DNA of 64,000 bases, taken from Casuarina equisetifolia. Its lineage: Eukaryota; Streptophyta; Magnoliopsida; Fagales; Casuarinaceae. A program made the position numbers and the translations under genes. The stretch lies in the NCBI GenBank assembly GCA_028551475.1, contig CM052359.1, positions 20,585,583 to 20,649,582 on the forward strand, in the 5' to 3' direction. Below, in pieces: positions 11,636 through 24,500 of the stretch. The notes below the pieces were generated by a model. The model did not search any database. It saw only the letters and a list, made by a program, of their open reading frames with translations, and was not told the origin of the DNA. The first letter of the stretch is position 1. Every line of letters begins with the position of its first letter.

Positions 11636-12290
11636 AAGATTTTTTATTTGGAGGAAAAACATTGGAATACAAAATCCAAAACACAATAATAATGGAGAGA
11701 AAAATGTTGTATTATTTTATTCCTCAAATCTTTTAGTTTGAATTATGTCAATATGTAATAATTTTAAATTTTGAATATAGATTGCTTGATGTAGTGGTGG
11801 GAATTATAAGTCCCACACTAAAGAAGAGCTAGCTTTGAAGAATAAAATAATACAACATTTTAAATTTTTTAAATTTTTAAAGTTTAAATTAAAAATGGAT
11901 TCTCTAACTCATGATCTAGCTTTTTGATCTCCTAACATTTAGATTATTGCAAGAGATGTGTCACAATGTAGATTTTTATCTTGTATCATCAATGCATTCT
12001 TTAACTTTATGTAGTCATTTTTGTGTACATTTTGGGCTCCAAAGAGGAATCCTATGGCTTCTAAGGTGATAGCTCTTAGTTAGAGTCATGCAAGATTGGA
12101 TTAACTTCCCTTGCAAGCTAACAAGATACTAGGACTGAGCATTCTCAAGTGAGTGGTGGATCGGGCTTTAGTGAAAAAGTTAGCTAGTTGATCAACTAAT
12201 GATATAAAGTGAAAATAAAGTTGACCACAAGTTAGGGCAATCTTAAATAAAGTAATAGTTAATTTCCACACGTTTGGTACTAACATGAAA
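11636..12290 (-). mobile_element. Ty1/copia 3' end: RNase H tail and LTR-like sequence
   Basis: On the minus strand, 12286-12101 encodes a worn copia RNase H tail, recognisable from VDQLANFFTKA (usual form DQLADxFTKAL) and the following residues. Beyond it, near 11950, the minus strand shows a TGTTAGGAG stretch where the 3' LTR would begin, and the LTR-like sequence runs to about 11640. It contains the segment GTGGGA-8 nt-TCCCAC, a small palindrome common in plant LTRs. No second LTR was found. The foldback repeat listed separately lies inside this LTR-like part. Confidence 0.55.
11701..11861. repeat. Foldback element: 28-bp inverted repeats around a 105-bp centre
   Basis: The left arm (11701-11728) and right arm (11834-11861) are reverse complements over 28 bp with a single mismatch. 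The centre carries a second, smaller palindrome (GTGGGA...TCCCAC). The arms are AT-rich. The size and structure resemble a MITE, but no clear target-site duplication was seen, and the position inside a copia LTR-like segment leaves open that it is part of that LTR. Confidence 0.7.
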
Positions 12291-15200
12291 GACTTGACAT
12301 GTTTTCTAGTGCCATTCTAAAAAGGAAAGTAGAGGTTGAAATGTGGTAATAAATAGATGGTGAGTTAGATGAGTCTTAAAAGGTAATGAGAAAAATTGCA
12401 ATGCACAATCACACTAAAGAATCGGATCTTTCATTGAGGTTGTTAGTTGATAAAACACGTAAAAAGTTTTAAAATATTAAGAATCTAATCATCGGAATCA
12501 AGTGGATATAATCATTAACATTGTGAGAAATCATTAATAAAACAACATAATATCTTTTAGATTTGACTCAAAACCCACACGACGGTGCAGAACCCTAGGA
12601 GCTGGCCCTCAAACACTTTAGCTTGTCATTGGCCTTTACCAAAGAAAAAATAAACCGAAAGGGAAAAGCACAGTAATAAGGATTTCTTTATTGGACACAT
12701 CCTTGCCCTGCAAAGGACGCTAAAATATCCTCTTTTTTTTCATCTTTAAGTAGCGTGAAAGAAATAGTGGATTGGAGCCCTCCATAATAACCTCTCCAAT
12801 CAACCTTTACCTTTTTTTTTGGCTTGATAACCTTTTACTCAATCCCTCCATTCTTACTAGCTTTAAGACATCATGTCCCCATGTTTCTTTTCCTTCTCCT
12901 TGGTACTTTAATAGGAGGGCATTTATAATCTTTTGATGGATTGAAATGATTCGATGCTTTTGCTCTCTGGTTATTCAATGATTTAATCTAGAGCTATAAG
13001 GATTTCACGATAGTGTTCATGTAGTGAAAATTCTTAAAGCTGGATGATACATGTCGGCAGAGTGGGATTTGCACGCTTGCAATGTAACCATGTTGTTTCG
13101 TAATATCAGCATGATTGCATTGGAGAAAGACTGACGTTGTAACCAGACTTCAGAAAGTCATGCTTAGAAATAGGCATTAAAGGTGAAAGAAAAATTTGAG
13201 TGGGTGACACCACGTTTTGAAACTTGGAAGCAAAACCCAATTCTGTTTGTACTTTTGTTCAGCGTCTTGATTTGGGTGAGAAATCCATGGAATTTGAATG
13301 ATAAAAAGGCCAATCCAACAAAATGAAGAACGATTGATAACTATTGACTTGGATAATTATGAATCAAGAATTTTCTTGCAGCCTCCAGGGGCAATGGCGA
13401 AGGAGAAAAACTGTGGAAATGTTGAACATGACCAACCCATCTATTTGGCTGGAGGGCGTCACGCCGAGAGGGACGGGGAAATCCCACAGGGACATGGGAT
13501 TTTGATGTGCATTCTGGGGTCCTTTTTCTCAAATTCTGGTTGAGTAAACGCGTCCCACGACCGACCCCCAACCTCAATTTCCCCCCTCGTTGCTTTGTTG
13601 AAAAAACATGAGCAAGCATGGCGTGTCTACGACGACTGCAAATTACTTGTGATGACTGTTGTTACAACTCACAGGCCTTAATGAAAAGTAATGAATGATG
13701 ACAAAGGGAAAAGAGAAATCCAGAACTCTCTCTGGGACGTGGCAGAATCACTTTTACAGCCTTCCACAGCTCCCTGGGGAGGTTCTTCGGGTGAAAGAGA
13801 GAATGTCCAGCAAACAAGTTTTAAGGTCATGAACTCAATGACTCTGTACAGGCCACTCCATGTACTGTACGAGTAAATGCTCAATGTTGTCACCATCTTA
13901 CTTCATATAATGCCATTCGGAAGTTAATGCCAAACAGCTGTCCTTGTAGCTGACTACGATATCTTTGTTTAAGTTTTGTTCTGCCTGGAATCCATAATAC
14001 AGAGCACGATCTTGGCTCATCAGTAGTGCTTTTGAAACCTTTACTATTTGTTGTCCTGCAGAAAATTCAATGACCCAGCTGCAGGCCTCTCATATAAACA
14101 CATTTTCAAGTTGACTGAGAAATACCAGCTTTCTCTCAAAATATTTTCAAGGGACCGTCCAATTTGAGAGCAGCAGAATGATAGCGTTCATCATCTTTTT
14201 CATATCTATAATTGGGTAATTATCTATTCGTGTCAGGAATTCCTGGCATCATTGTTAAATGAATGAATCCGACAGCTGCTTAGAAAATTTGAAACCGAAT
14301 CCAACTCGGTAATCTAAACAAAAAATAAGCCGAAGCCTTTGGAGGCGTTCGCTGAACGATTAGCAAAAACCTTTCTTTCCGGCTTGTCAGCCAAAGTACT
14401 CAGGATCCCTTATCCCTCTCCTCCAAAAACAACCCACAAGGCATAATGCTGCACTGTTGGCCGAAATTCCATGCGCATTAAAGGCCCACTTTTCAGTATT
14501 CTGTGCAAAGATTAACATCCTTATGGAATATTCAATTGGTGGTTCATCAAAACCTCAAAATCTGCAAAACAAATGAGAATGAGGAAAAGAATATTCAGTG
14601 GGCGAGGCTCCATAACCATCTTGACAAAAAATAAGAAAAAGATGTCGCCTCCCACCCTACCCCACAGTGTCCCATTACCTCTGCAAAAGGTACCTCCAGT
14701 AGGGACTCTCGATTGCCTTGGACGACAGAAAAGGGATTTGATATTATTTTTCTGTTTCTGCTTTGTGGGCTGAAAGAAAAAGGGGATCCAATAAATCCAA
14801 TGCCCTTAAACCTGATTTTAAGGAGCCGTTAGAGAGGCCCTCGGGAAAACATGAGGGCAACCTGTCATCCAAGAACACCTTTTCCAATGAACTCAGGTTT
14901 TCTTTCTGACACTTTGTCTGTGTGCTATGGACAAAGGAAAGTTTTTCTCTTTGTTGTTCATGATCCCCAGCCTCTCTTCCTCTCCCTGTGTTGGTAATGC
15001 CCCACCAAGAGAAAAGAAGTTATCGGTTTTCTCCCGAAAAAGTCATGCATTTCCTCTGGTGTTCTTTTTTCCGATTTTATTACTTGCTGGTTACATGGAC
15101 CGCAATTCAGGAATGGTTCATACATTAGACACACATCTCGAGGCTCCTTCGCTTTAGCATTTACTGTAGCTGTAAGAGATTCCTCTCTTTCCATCCCCCG

Positions 15201-15976
15201 CCCCGCGCTCCATTTTCTCCATTTTGCTTGTCTGTGGTCACGGATAGATGTTGCATCGTCATTTCCGTCTCTGGAAATCGTGGTCTGAGACCCGCCAAAA
15301 GAGTTCTGATACGTTCAGGTTTTCCGATTAATGGCTTCGACGACTCTTTTGTTTCCTTCACTCTCTGAAAACTACTAGTCCTTTGTTTTGAGCTCTGAGT
15401 AGAAGTGTGAAAGTAAAGTCAGACGATTTCCTTTCATTTTCGCCATCTCTGTCCTGTCACTTTCCTCTGAACCAAGCTTTTTGTCATTTCTGGTTCCTGG
15501 TTTCCTGCAGAAGCCATTTGCTCTTAGGGGCTAGGGACAGGTTTCTCTGTTTTCCTCTAACAGGACCACAAGGTTTGGTTTGTAGAAATTAAGGGTTTTC
15601 TCCTCTTGCATTCTCTTCTATCACCTTTTCTCTTTCACTTGAAAATCTTGTTCATGTGGGTTTTCAATGTTTTTTAAGATTTTGGCTCTTGAGTTACTTT
15701 GCATTTGTTTACGCGGAAAACTTAGTGTGCCCAATTCAGAGTTTTGCGCTACCATTGTTCAAAGCTGGATTTCAGTTTCGTTCAGAGCATCATTTTGGAA
15801 GCTCTGTGAATGGGGTCTATTTCGTAGACTGGGTTGTCAGATATTTAGTGAAAAGTTTAATTGTATAGGCTTGTGATGATACCATCGATGTGGGAATTGA
15901 TTATATGATGTGCGTCCAGGTTCTGTGAAATTGTGTTCAGTTTTTTGACTTGGGTCCTTGGGATTTTTCTGCAAAA
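12291..15976. other. Intergenic region and 5' leader of the DUF630/DUF632 gene
   Basis: 12.3-13.2 kb is AT-rich with no recognisable gene. Between 13.3 and 15.9 kb the composition is more balanced and several short frames are open on both strands, but none shows a known domain. The last several hundred bases before 15977 are T-rich with splice-like sites (for example TTCCTGCAG near 15510 and GTGTTCAG near 15940), consistent with a long or spliced 5' UTR. The transcript start could not be fixed. Confidence 0.35.
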
Positions 15977-18900
15977 ATGGGATGTACGAACTCCAAAACT
16001 GAGAAAAATGAGGCTCTCCGCCTTTGTAGAGAACGGAGGCGATTCATCAAGCAGGCTATTGATTCAAGGTACGCTCTAGCAGCTGCTCATTTATCTTACA
16101 CTCAATCACTTAGAAACATTGGCATTGCTCTGCGGCGGTACGCGGAGGCCGAGGTCTTGATAGAGTCGTCTCTATCCACCTCGGATAAGACCCCGTCTCA
16201 TTCGTCATACCCTTCTCCGTCTCCGTCAAATGTTGCCGACGTTTCTGACTCGCCGTTTCACAATGAGAGCCCCCTTTCGCCTCCTGTAGCGAATTTGCGA
16301 TATATGAGGTCAGGAGGTACTGCCGCTGTGACAGTCACAGTCAACCCGAGTGTCGGTAGTGGTTATGTGGATGGGGAATCGATGGGATTTCCAGTGCCTC
16401 CACCACCTCCACCTCCTCCGGAGTCCGATTCTTGGGATTTTTTTGACCCCAGTGAAGATAGCGAGAGCTTTCGGTTTGTGGGGCACGATGACTTCGACGT
16501 AAATTTAGATAACATGAGAGGACGCAGACACTTCAACGGAAATGTTCATCTAGATGGGACTAGTGAATTTCATGAAGGAAACATTTGGCCCCGATCAGAG
16601 CAAAGGACTGGTGAAACCCCGAGTAGAATTGCGACTCGAACTAATAGCTACAGTCTATCAGTAGAGCGTCATGCTCTTTCAAATGTCTCAGGAGGAGTCG
16701 AAGGCTCTCGGCAAATGACTGATGGTAAAGTGAGACGGCCAGACTTGCAATCTAGTGTTACTGGGTTAGTTGAAACTTTAACGGGCAGAGTGGCTCTTGA
16801 ACAGTCGAGTTCAAAGAGAGAGAAAACCGTGGTAGAGGAAGATTTAGGTGCTGAAAGAGAGGATCCTTCGGAGTTCATTACCCACAGAGCTAAAGATATT
16901 CTCTCGAGCATAAAGGATATAGAGCATCGTTTCTTCCGAGCTTCTGAATCTGGAAGGGAGATCTCCAGGATGCTTGAGGCAAATAAAATAAGGGTAGGGT
17001 ATTCAGAGGCTGAAGGTAATTATTTGTTGATATGAGAATTTTCTAAATACTAATCGAACTGCTGAATTGTGTTCTAATGATGCATTTGTCCTGTACGGAT
17101 AAATTCTACTTACTTCTACCGGCTTAAAGTTTTATAGTCATTGGATGTTCTTCTTCTGCCAACTTTCAGTAATAACTTGTTTGTTGCAGGTAAGCCATCA
17201 GCGTTGGATCTTTTGGGGGCTTTCCAGCTAGTTTGCTGCAGTTGGAAGAGTGCTCTTGTTGCTCATGGTATGTTCTAGCTGTTTATCTAGCTCTAATTCT
17301 AATGGTTTGACACAATTGCTTAACAATTCAACTGTACTCTTAGGGTTTTACCCTTTGACGTTTGCATCCTCAATAGTTTCGGTCACAGTCCTTAAAGCAT
17401 TCAAGGTAAGTCCGCAGTTGGGTATCAATATTTGGTTATGGTTAACCGAATTTTGTTTGTTGAACTGGCCACCTTCAAAGGATATCGCTAGAAGTGTATA
17501 TAGGACAAAACAGAGTGAGAATGTTCTGTTTATAGTCTACTTTTTCATTTGTGGGATTAATTAATTTCAATTACTAAGGCTTATCAGCACACTATGCACT
17601 AAACTGAAAGAAGGTTTGTTCATGATAAATGAAAGTGGTATGGACCAACTTAATGCCATCTTACTTTTTCTTACAAATATTTGTTCTCCATGTATTTCTA
17701 GAACCTTCACACAATGTTACAAAGGTTATTACATGGAAGCGGACGACTTCTTCAAGGTCATCATCCTCTAGGAATCCCCTTGCCACAGCTTCAAAAGAAG
17801 ATATTGATGACAGCGGAAGTGATTTTGTTGAAGAGTTCTGCATGATTGCTGGAAGTCATTCCTCCACCCTTGATAGACTTTATGCATGGGAGCGAAAACT
17901 TTATGATGAAGTAAAGGTACTTGTTTACAGCTGCTTTGTTCATATGAAAGCTGAAGCGGCTTATGTTGCATGCTATGGGGCATTCCTTTGTACTCAGTGT
18001 ATCGGGGGATTCATGACTTATGACATAAAACTATACCTCTGATCAGAATCATCTTTCAGTATTCTATCAACTGTAGTCCCAGTCATCTCATGCATAATAT
18101 CTCTTTTGTTGATTTTTTTTATCTTGTCTACAATTTCGTATCCTGCTTTTGTCACACCCTTATTTCTTTACCTAAACACATCCAAGTAGTCCAATGTTGT
18201 TATATTTTGTTAATTTCTAATGTATTATGTTCCAATGTGATAAATGCTAGCTTAAAAATCTGGTATATTCAAGAGATCCCCTATGGAATAGTAGCAGTTC
18301 ATCTATGGATAATATTCTTTAGTGATTTATGATGCTGCCATTTCTATTTAGACAAGATGAGTTAAATCTACTTGTTGCTTGTCAAGAGGTTTTCACATGG
18401 CATCACATGGATAATGTGGGTGTGATGTAGGAGAAAATGGTTTATGGTCTAAAAGCTTAAGCCATTTCTCGAGTATTGTAAAGAGAATTGTGTCCACTTG
18501 AAAATAACTTGTGGTTTATGGTCTAGACACTTGAAAATTAGGAAAAATGTTACTTCGAATGTTTTATTTATTTCATAACAAGGGATCCATAACATTGTTT
18601 TAAAGCTCCAGACTTTTATATGGTGTCCCCTATCCTTCAACAACCCACTGATGTAGCATATAGCTGGTTTTGAAGGCCCATTGCGGACAACATTTTCCAA
18701 ATACGGTCCCCACATCTTAAAAATTAATTCTTAGGGCATCCCAAAACATAAAACAAAAAATATTTGTCAAGTAGTTCCCGAGCAATATGTAGAGGGTTTA
18801 GTAGTATCAGGAAATTGTACAATTCAGAGATGCAAAGTTCTGGGTGGCTATTCCTTGGCTAGGAACAATAACATGGGAAACTATAGAATATCTGGTTTTA

Positions 18901-20862
18901 TAGTTTAAGCAGCAAGTAAATGTCGGTTATGTTTGGGATTTTATCCCATGAATCTTAGACCCTCCAAGGTGAGAAATAAAGGTCGAGATTGTCAGGTCCA
19001 AAACTGATAAGTTTTCTGCAATTGACAAATTAGGAAGATAAATCTAGGTTTCATGCATAGCTTTTCTAAATGCCACACCTAGGTTTTATGGGCAATGCAT
19101 CTTAGATATGCATTGCATTAAACAAACATCAAGAGCAAAGTGCTGCATATTTTCAATAAAATTGGTATTCATTGAATTCAAAGTGTGGCTCCACTATTTT
19201 CTAGCCAAAGGTATTCATTGAATTCAAAGTGTGGCTCCACTATTTTCTAGCCAAAAAAAGAGAGCCTCTAAAGGATTTGTTGAATTCCATTGGTTTGGCT
19301 ACAAAACCCAAAGTACTAACAGGACCGGCAAATAAAACCCAGAGTAAGGCCTAATGAACTAGAAGTAAGGCCTAATCAACATTGTGCAATTGTGCGGTTG
19401 ACCCCTTAAAGCCCATGAAAACTGTTTATTATACTCCTGTTGTTGCTACCACAGGGATGATGAAACCGAGAAAAGGTAAGAATTTTCACTATCTAGGTTC
19501 AAAATTTTTCAATATCCATAAACTGATTTACCTTTTGGCATCTAAGTTATAGGGCATCTTCAGACACCTGTTAACCTTCCAATTGGGGAGAAATTTACGT
19601 TTCTAGAACCCATTGAGTAGTACTTGCGTACTCACCCACGTAGTTTTGATAGATCTAGGGGAGTACTCTGTTCCAAGGATGCTGACCATCTGTGTCTAAC
19701 TCAGCACCTAGATTTGTATCTTGATAATTTGTTTGTCTACATCTGTATCTACGTTGCCTGTGTTTAAAGTTAGAACATTTAAAATGATGCAATTGCTTGC
19801 TTCGCTGATTTGTTCACCTTTTGATCCTCGGCAGGCTAGCGAATCTATCAAGAATGCATATGATCGCAAGTGCAACCAGCTTCGCCACCAATTTGCAAAG
19901 GATTGTAGCAGTTCAGTGATTGACAAAACCCGGGCTGTTGTAAAAGATCTTTATTCACAATTGAGGGTGGCAATTCATTCTGTTGATTCAATATCTAAGC
20001 GGATTGAGAAAATCAGGGATGAGGAGTTGCAACCACAACTTGTGGAATTAATCCAGGGGTAAGAATCTCTTGTTAATCTCCCGTTTATTTCCAAATCTTT
20101 AGATATTGGACCCTTTACTCTCATTTCATTCATGCTTTGTATTCTGATGTTTTGAACTCTTTGGTTCGGAGTCTGGAGTAATCATGTTTACCTTTGAACG
20201 TATGTAGATTGACCAGAATGTGGAAAGCCATGCTTGAATGTCACCATGCACAGTACATCACCATCTCATTGGCATACCATTCAAGGTCCTCGGTGGGCAT
20301 GCTTCAAGGAGACACCCGCAGGCAGATAATATCTCAACTCGAGGATGAGATTGAATGCTTTGGGTTGAGTTTTGCTAATTGGATCAACAGTCTCACTTCC
20401 TATGTGGAAGCTCTTAACGGTTGGCTGCAACATTGCATCCTACAACCCCGAGAGCGCTCCAGGAGCAGAAGGCCATTCTCTCCTCGTCGAGTTTTGGCCC
20501 CACCTGTATTTGTTCTTTGTCGTGACTGGTCAGCGGGACTTAAAACTTTGCCATCCGATGACCTTAATAATGCAATCAAAACATTCTTATTGGATGTGTG
20601 CCAGTTGATGGAACGACAAGCAGAGGAACTCCAGAATAAACAGAAATCTGCAAATCCAGAAACTGGAGAGCCAGAGAGCAAAAGTAATGAGAAGGACGAC
20701 GATGCATCTTCAAATTTGAACTGCATACAAACTAGTTTGACAAAGGTTCTTGATCGGCTGAACAAATTTTCTGAGGCTTCATGGAAATTGTATGAAGATG
20801 TCAGACAGAATTGTGAAGCAGCGCGAATTGCATACTTGAGAGGCAGGCCAACTAATATATAA
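15977..20862 (+). CDS. DUF630/DUF632 protein (NRG2-like / bZIP-like family)
   Basis: Plant-specific protein of the family that includes Arabidopsis NITRATE REGULATORY GENE2 and rice ROLLED AND ERECT LEAF proteins. Exons are 15977-17015, 17190-17267, 17702-17916, 19835-20058 and 20208-20862; the phases join exactly to give 736 residues. The ATG at 15977 is chosen because it gives MGCTNSK, the family's N-terminal myristoylation/palmitoylation signal. DUF630 covers about residues 1-60 (LRLCRERRRFIKQAIDSRY). A Ser/Pro-rich linker with a run of eight prolines lies near 140-147. DUF632 starts near residue 300 and runs to about 620, with family signatures WERKLYDEVK, LTRMWKAMLECH and FVLCRDWSAGL. 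An acidic tail follows. Intron 3 is long (1.9 kb). It is convergent with the ACX2 gene, 716 bp away. Membrane anchoring is inferred from the N-terminus; involvement in nitrate signalling is only a family hint. Confidence 0.93.
19164..19255 (+). repeat. 46-bp perfect tandem duplication in intron 3
   Basis: Two adjacent identical 46-bp units (19164-19209 and 19210-19255), each starting GGTATTCATTG and ending TAGCCAAA. They lie in the long third intron of the DUF630/DUF632 gene. Perfect identity points to a recent duplication. Confidence 0.9.
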
Positions 20863-21578
20863 AAGGTTAAGTAATATCTAATATAAGCAACCTCAGTTTG
20901 TTGTTTGGTTGGAATAGATACTTGTAAATTCATAGTGTTGCCTGGTGCCAGCGAAGAAGAATGTTTTGGTGGTGTGAGAATACTACTTTTGCCAAATTTT
21001 CGACTTAAATATCTTCTTCACACTGGAGTATATATGTTAACGTGCCTCTTGTTAACCAATTCCTGCAAGCTGAGCTCAAAGAACCAAGTTTTTCACCAGC
21101 TGCATTTTGCCTCGATGCAAGTGCGTTTCTGTCAACCAAAATTCAAATTACGAAGTTTGGTTGCTGAGTACTGCACTAAAATCAAACTACAAAGTCTACT
21201 TGTCTTGGATGAAGCCTGTTTCGGTTAGGTTTCCTGGTTAACGAATTGACACAAAAGAAACGACACCCTTACAGGGTGATGATGAAGATCAAGCGATATT
21301 CGCATTTTTAATTAATTTGGTGACTGATAAACATAGTAAACAGGCATGTCTCTAAGGTTTTGTATGAACTTTTAACATATTGTTCTTTCCAAACCCAGAA
21401 ATGCCAGCCTGGGTTTGAAGTTACCACCACTCTTGCATTATTCAACTTGCTTTCTTATCAGGCCTAAAATTTAGGGAATAAAAGCACCAATAAAAACCTC
21501 TCCATCCCCCTTTTCACAACTTCAGCACTCGCAATTCTTTCATCTCAATGTTGTGCTGCTATTTACTTTATTTGGGTG
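20863..21578. other. Convergent 3' flanks
   Basis: Holds the 3' UTRs and spacer of the two convergent genes (DUF630/DUF632 on + and ACX2 on -). No other feature is seen. Confidence 0.5.
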
Positions 21579-24500
21579 TTAGAATCCAACGTACTGCGTG
21601 TACTGTGAGTAAGCTTCTGATTTCATGGCAATAGGGGCACGTGTAACATAATCGGGAAGATCAAATGCATCAACAAGTTCCGCTGCAATATTCCTCACTT
21701 GGAAACTCAAGTATTCAGAGAGCTTGTGAATTGCCTGAAAAATGGAAATCCATAGGTCAGCAATTAATGAAAAAATGTAAAGATAAGATACTTCACTTGC
21801 CCCTTTTCTAAATTATGCTTGATTACCTTAGCCTTGTTCGGAGCCACATAGTCAACATTACGGTAGGTTCCTATATCCTTCCAGATTCGATCCAAGGCAT
21901 AAAGATCACAGACAAGTTTCAGAGCAGCTCGAGAACTCAGATCAGGGCAGCTGCCAGTCGCTCAAAATTAAAACTCAATAACCATGAAAAATATATATAT
22001 ATATATATTTCAAGCTCAGAGAAGAAGGTACCTCTTCACGTTTTCAATAAACTTTGCAAGGATGACAGATTCAATATGCGACTCAGCAAGTGTAAGTAGG
22101 TGATTCAAGCATCTATTCCAAGCACCAAAGCTTCCAAGAGTTTTAGAGTGCTTGTTTAGTCTCACGGCAACACTTTGAAGCAACCGAGATGTTCGGTACT
22201 GCAATAATTACAAAAACCATAACGTAAGGATTTTATTGTGTGCAACAATGTAAATAACAGAATAAAGATAAAACTCACTCTAAAGGCATCCAACTGGAAC
22301 TTAGGATCTCGTAAATGATCGGCACTTTCCCACCTCGCAGTTACTGGATTTGGCTGAGACAGATAAGAATTCATGGATTCTCTCAAGTAGTTCCATGTAA
22401 CTGCAAGCGTTCCACCTTGGAACTTCTCCTTGTATTGCTTCAAGAGATCAGCTGCTACCTGCATCAGAAGTGATTGGTTCAAGCATCAAGTTCCATCCAG
22501 AAGAGAGTCAATCATCAATGCCAACTATATTTTACAGTTCAATATGAAACAATGAGGCATTTTAGCATCCAGAAGATCTATACTAAAATGACACCTGGGG
22601 CTAAAAAAGAGGTATGGCTATGAGGAAGGAAAAAGAGGGATGTTTGTCCTAGAATATGTTCAACGTATGTTGTGGACATCGTCTTTACCTTACATTTAAA
22701 CATAAAAGAAATGGGATGACCACTGCAATACTATTATTTCAAATACCCAAAACGAAAGTCCACATAGAAAATTCGTTCTCACAGCAGTTTCCAATAGGTG
22801 CTTCATTTCGTCTATAAGAAGAACAGAGACTTTATTGCCTTAGGATGGCAAAGCAAGAAGAAGCAAAACAGACATGACAAGAAAAATTTTGTTAAAAAAT
22901 AAAAATGGTAAGATTTATTTCACACAGGCTTGTAACCTAGTCAGGCCAGGGAACCACAACATTATTGTGAACATTTACATCATAAGCAGCTACTTGTGCT
23001 TCATGAAGCAGTGGAAAGCATGATGATATACAGGGACCCAAAACGCTATTCTAGTAAAAACAAAATCCATCCTATGCCACTCCTCACCCATCCTCTTGCA
23101 AGTAGCACCATCCTTCAAGTTTCTCAATTTATCTGATAAAACAAACTATTACTTACATCTTCGAAGTCCTTGTTAAATCCATAGGATTCCTTACCACACT
23201 TGTCTCAAATTAAAATACTAATGTACTAAATAGATACTTTTCTTATCAGTTGTTATATTATCTAGCAATAAACCTACTCATTAAAAGGAAATTCAAGCCT
23301 ATAAGTAAAAGAGAGTGTTAGTATTAACTAAGCAATCTAACTTACTCTGTTTTCACCGGTTTAATTTTTGGGACAATTAGTTTTTAACAGTCTCCTGTAC
23401 AATAAATAACAGAATGAGAATCGCTTGCAACCTGTTGCAGTAGTACTGTGTTGTCCCCTTCAAATGTCTGAAAAATGTCATGATCATTCCTTAAGCTACC
23501 AAACCGGTTCACAGCAGCATATCCATGACCTCCACAAGCTTCTCTGCAGATGCTTAATGACTTTGCAGTATAAGATGTCACATAAGCCTTGAGGCCTGCC
23601 GAAAGTGCGTGGACATCTCCAACTAATTGTTCGTCATGAGACTTCTTCATCTCTGAATATTTCTCCACCAGATTCAGAGTGGCAAAATGAAATGCATAAG
23701 TTGAAGCCAGCATGGGCATGAGCTTGTGCTGTTGAGACTGGTAATCAAGAATGCTAACTTCAGGTTGCATTGGAGGCCCAAACTGCTGGCGCAGCAAAGA
23801 ATACCGAATGGCAATTGTGGCAGCTACTTTGAGAACACTAACTGAAGAATAGGCAAGGCCAACCCTCCCCCCTACAAGTTCCCCTAGCGTGGCAGCAAAT
23901 CTTTTATTTATGGATGGGAGGCTACTCGAATATTTCCCATCACGTGAAACCTCTCCAAAACGATTAAGAAGATTGTCTCGAGGAATTCTTACCGAACAGA
24001 ATCTCAGCGCTCCATTATCCACTCCATTCAGGCCAACTTTGTGGCCGCAATCATGTATTTCAATCCCTGGAAGGGTTTCGTGGGTCTTCATATCCCTTAT
24101 TGGGACAATGAAGGCATGAACTCCCATGTCCGAAACCCCTTTTGAGTCATGAGTTGGCAACATCAGCTTCGCAAAGACAGTGGCAAACTTGCCATGTACT
24201 GCAGCATTACCAATCCACCATTTAATGGCCCCATCATTGGGCGTGTCAATTACAAATTTATCTGTGATTGGATCAAATGTAGCAACTGTTTGGAGGCCTT
24301 GAACATTTGACCCTTTTAAGCACAAAAAGGGATAGTTTAGTTAGAATGTGCACAATGATGAAGAGTAGAGACTAAGAAATTTTTTCAGACTCCCGGATCT
24401 AAGCATCTCTACTCGGATATTCCAAGTGGTGAAAGCACTTATTCAAGTAATCACACTTCCTCTTGAAGACTAGTGTCTCATGCATATAGAAATATACCGG

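Noticed and set aside
15950..15976. In-frame extension upstream of MGCTNSK
   Set aside because: It begins at TTG and would bury the N-terminal Gly needed for the family's lipid anchor.
20400..20933. 177-codon minus-strand frame
   Set aside because: Antisense shadow of the last exon of the DUF630/DUF632 gene.
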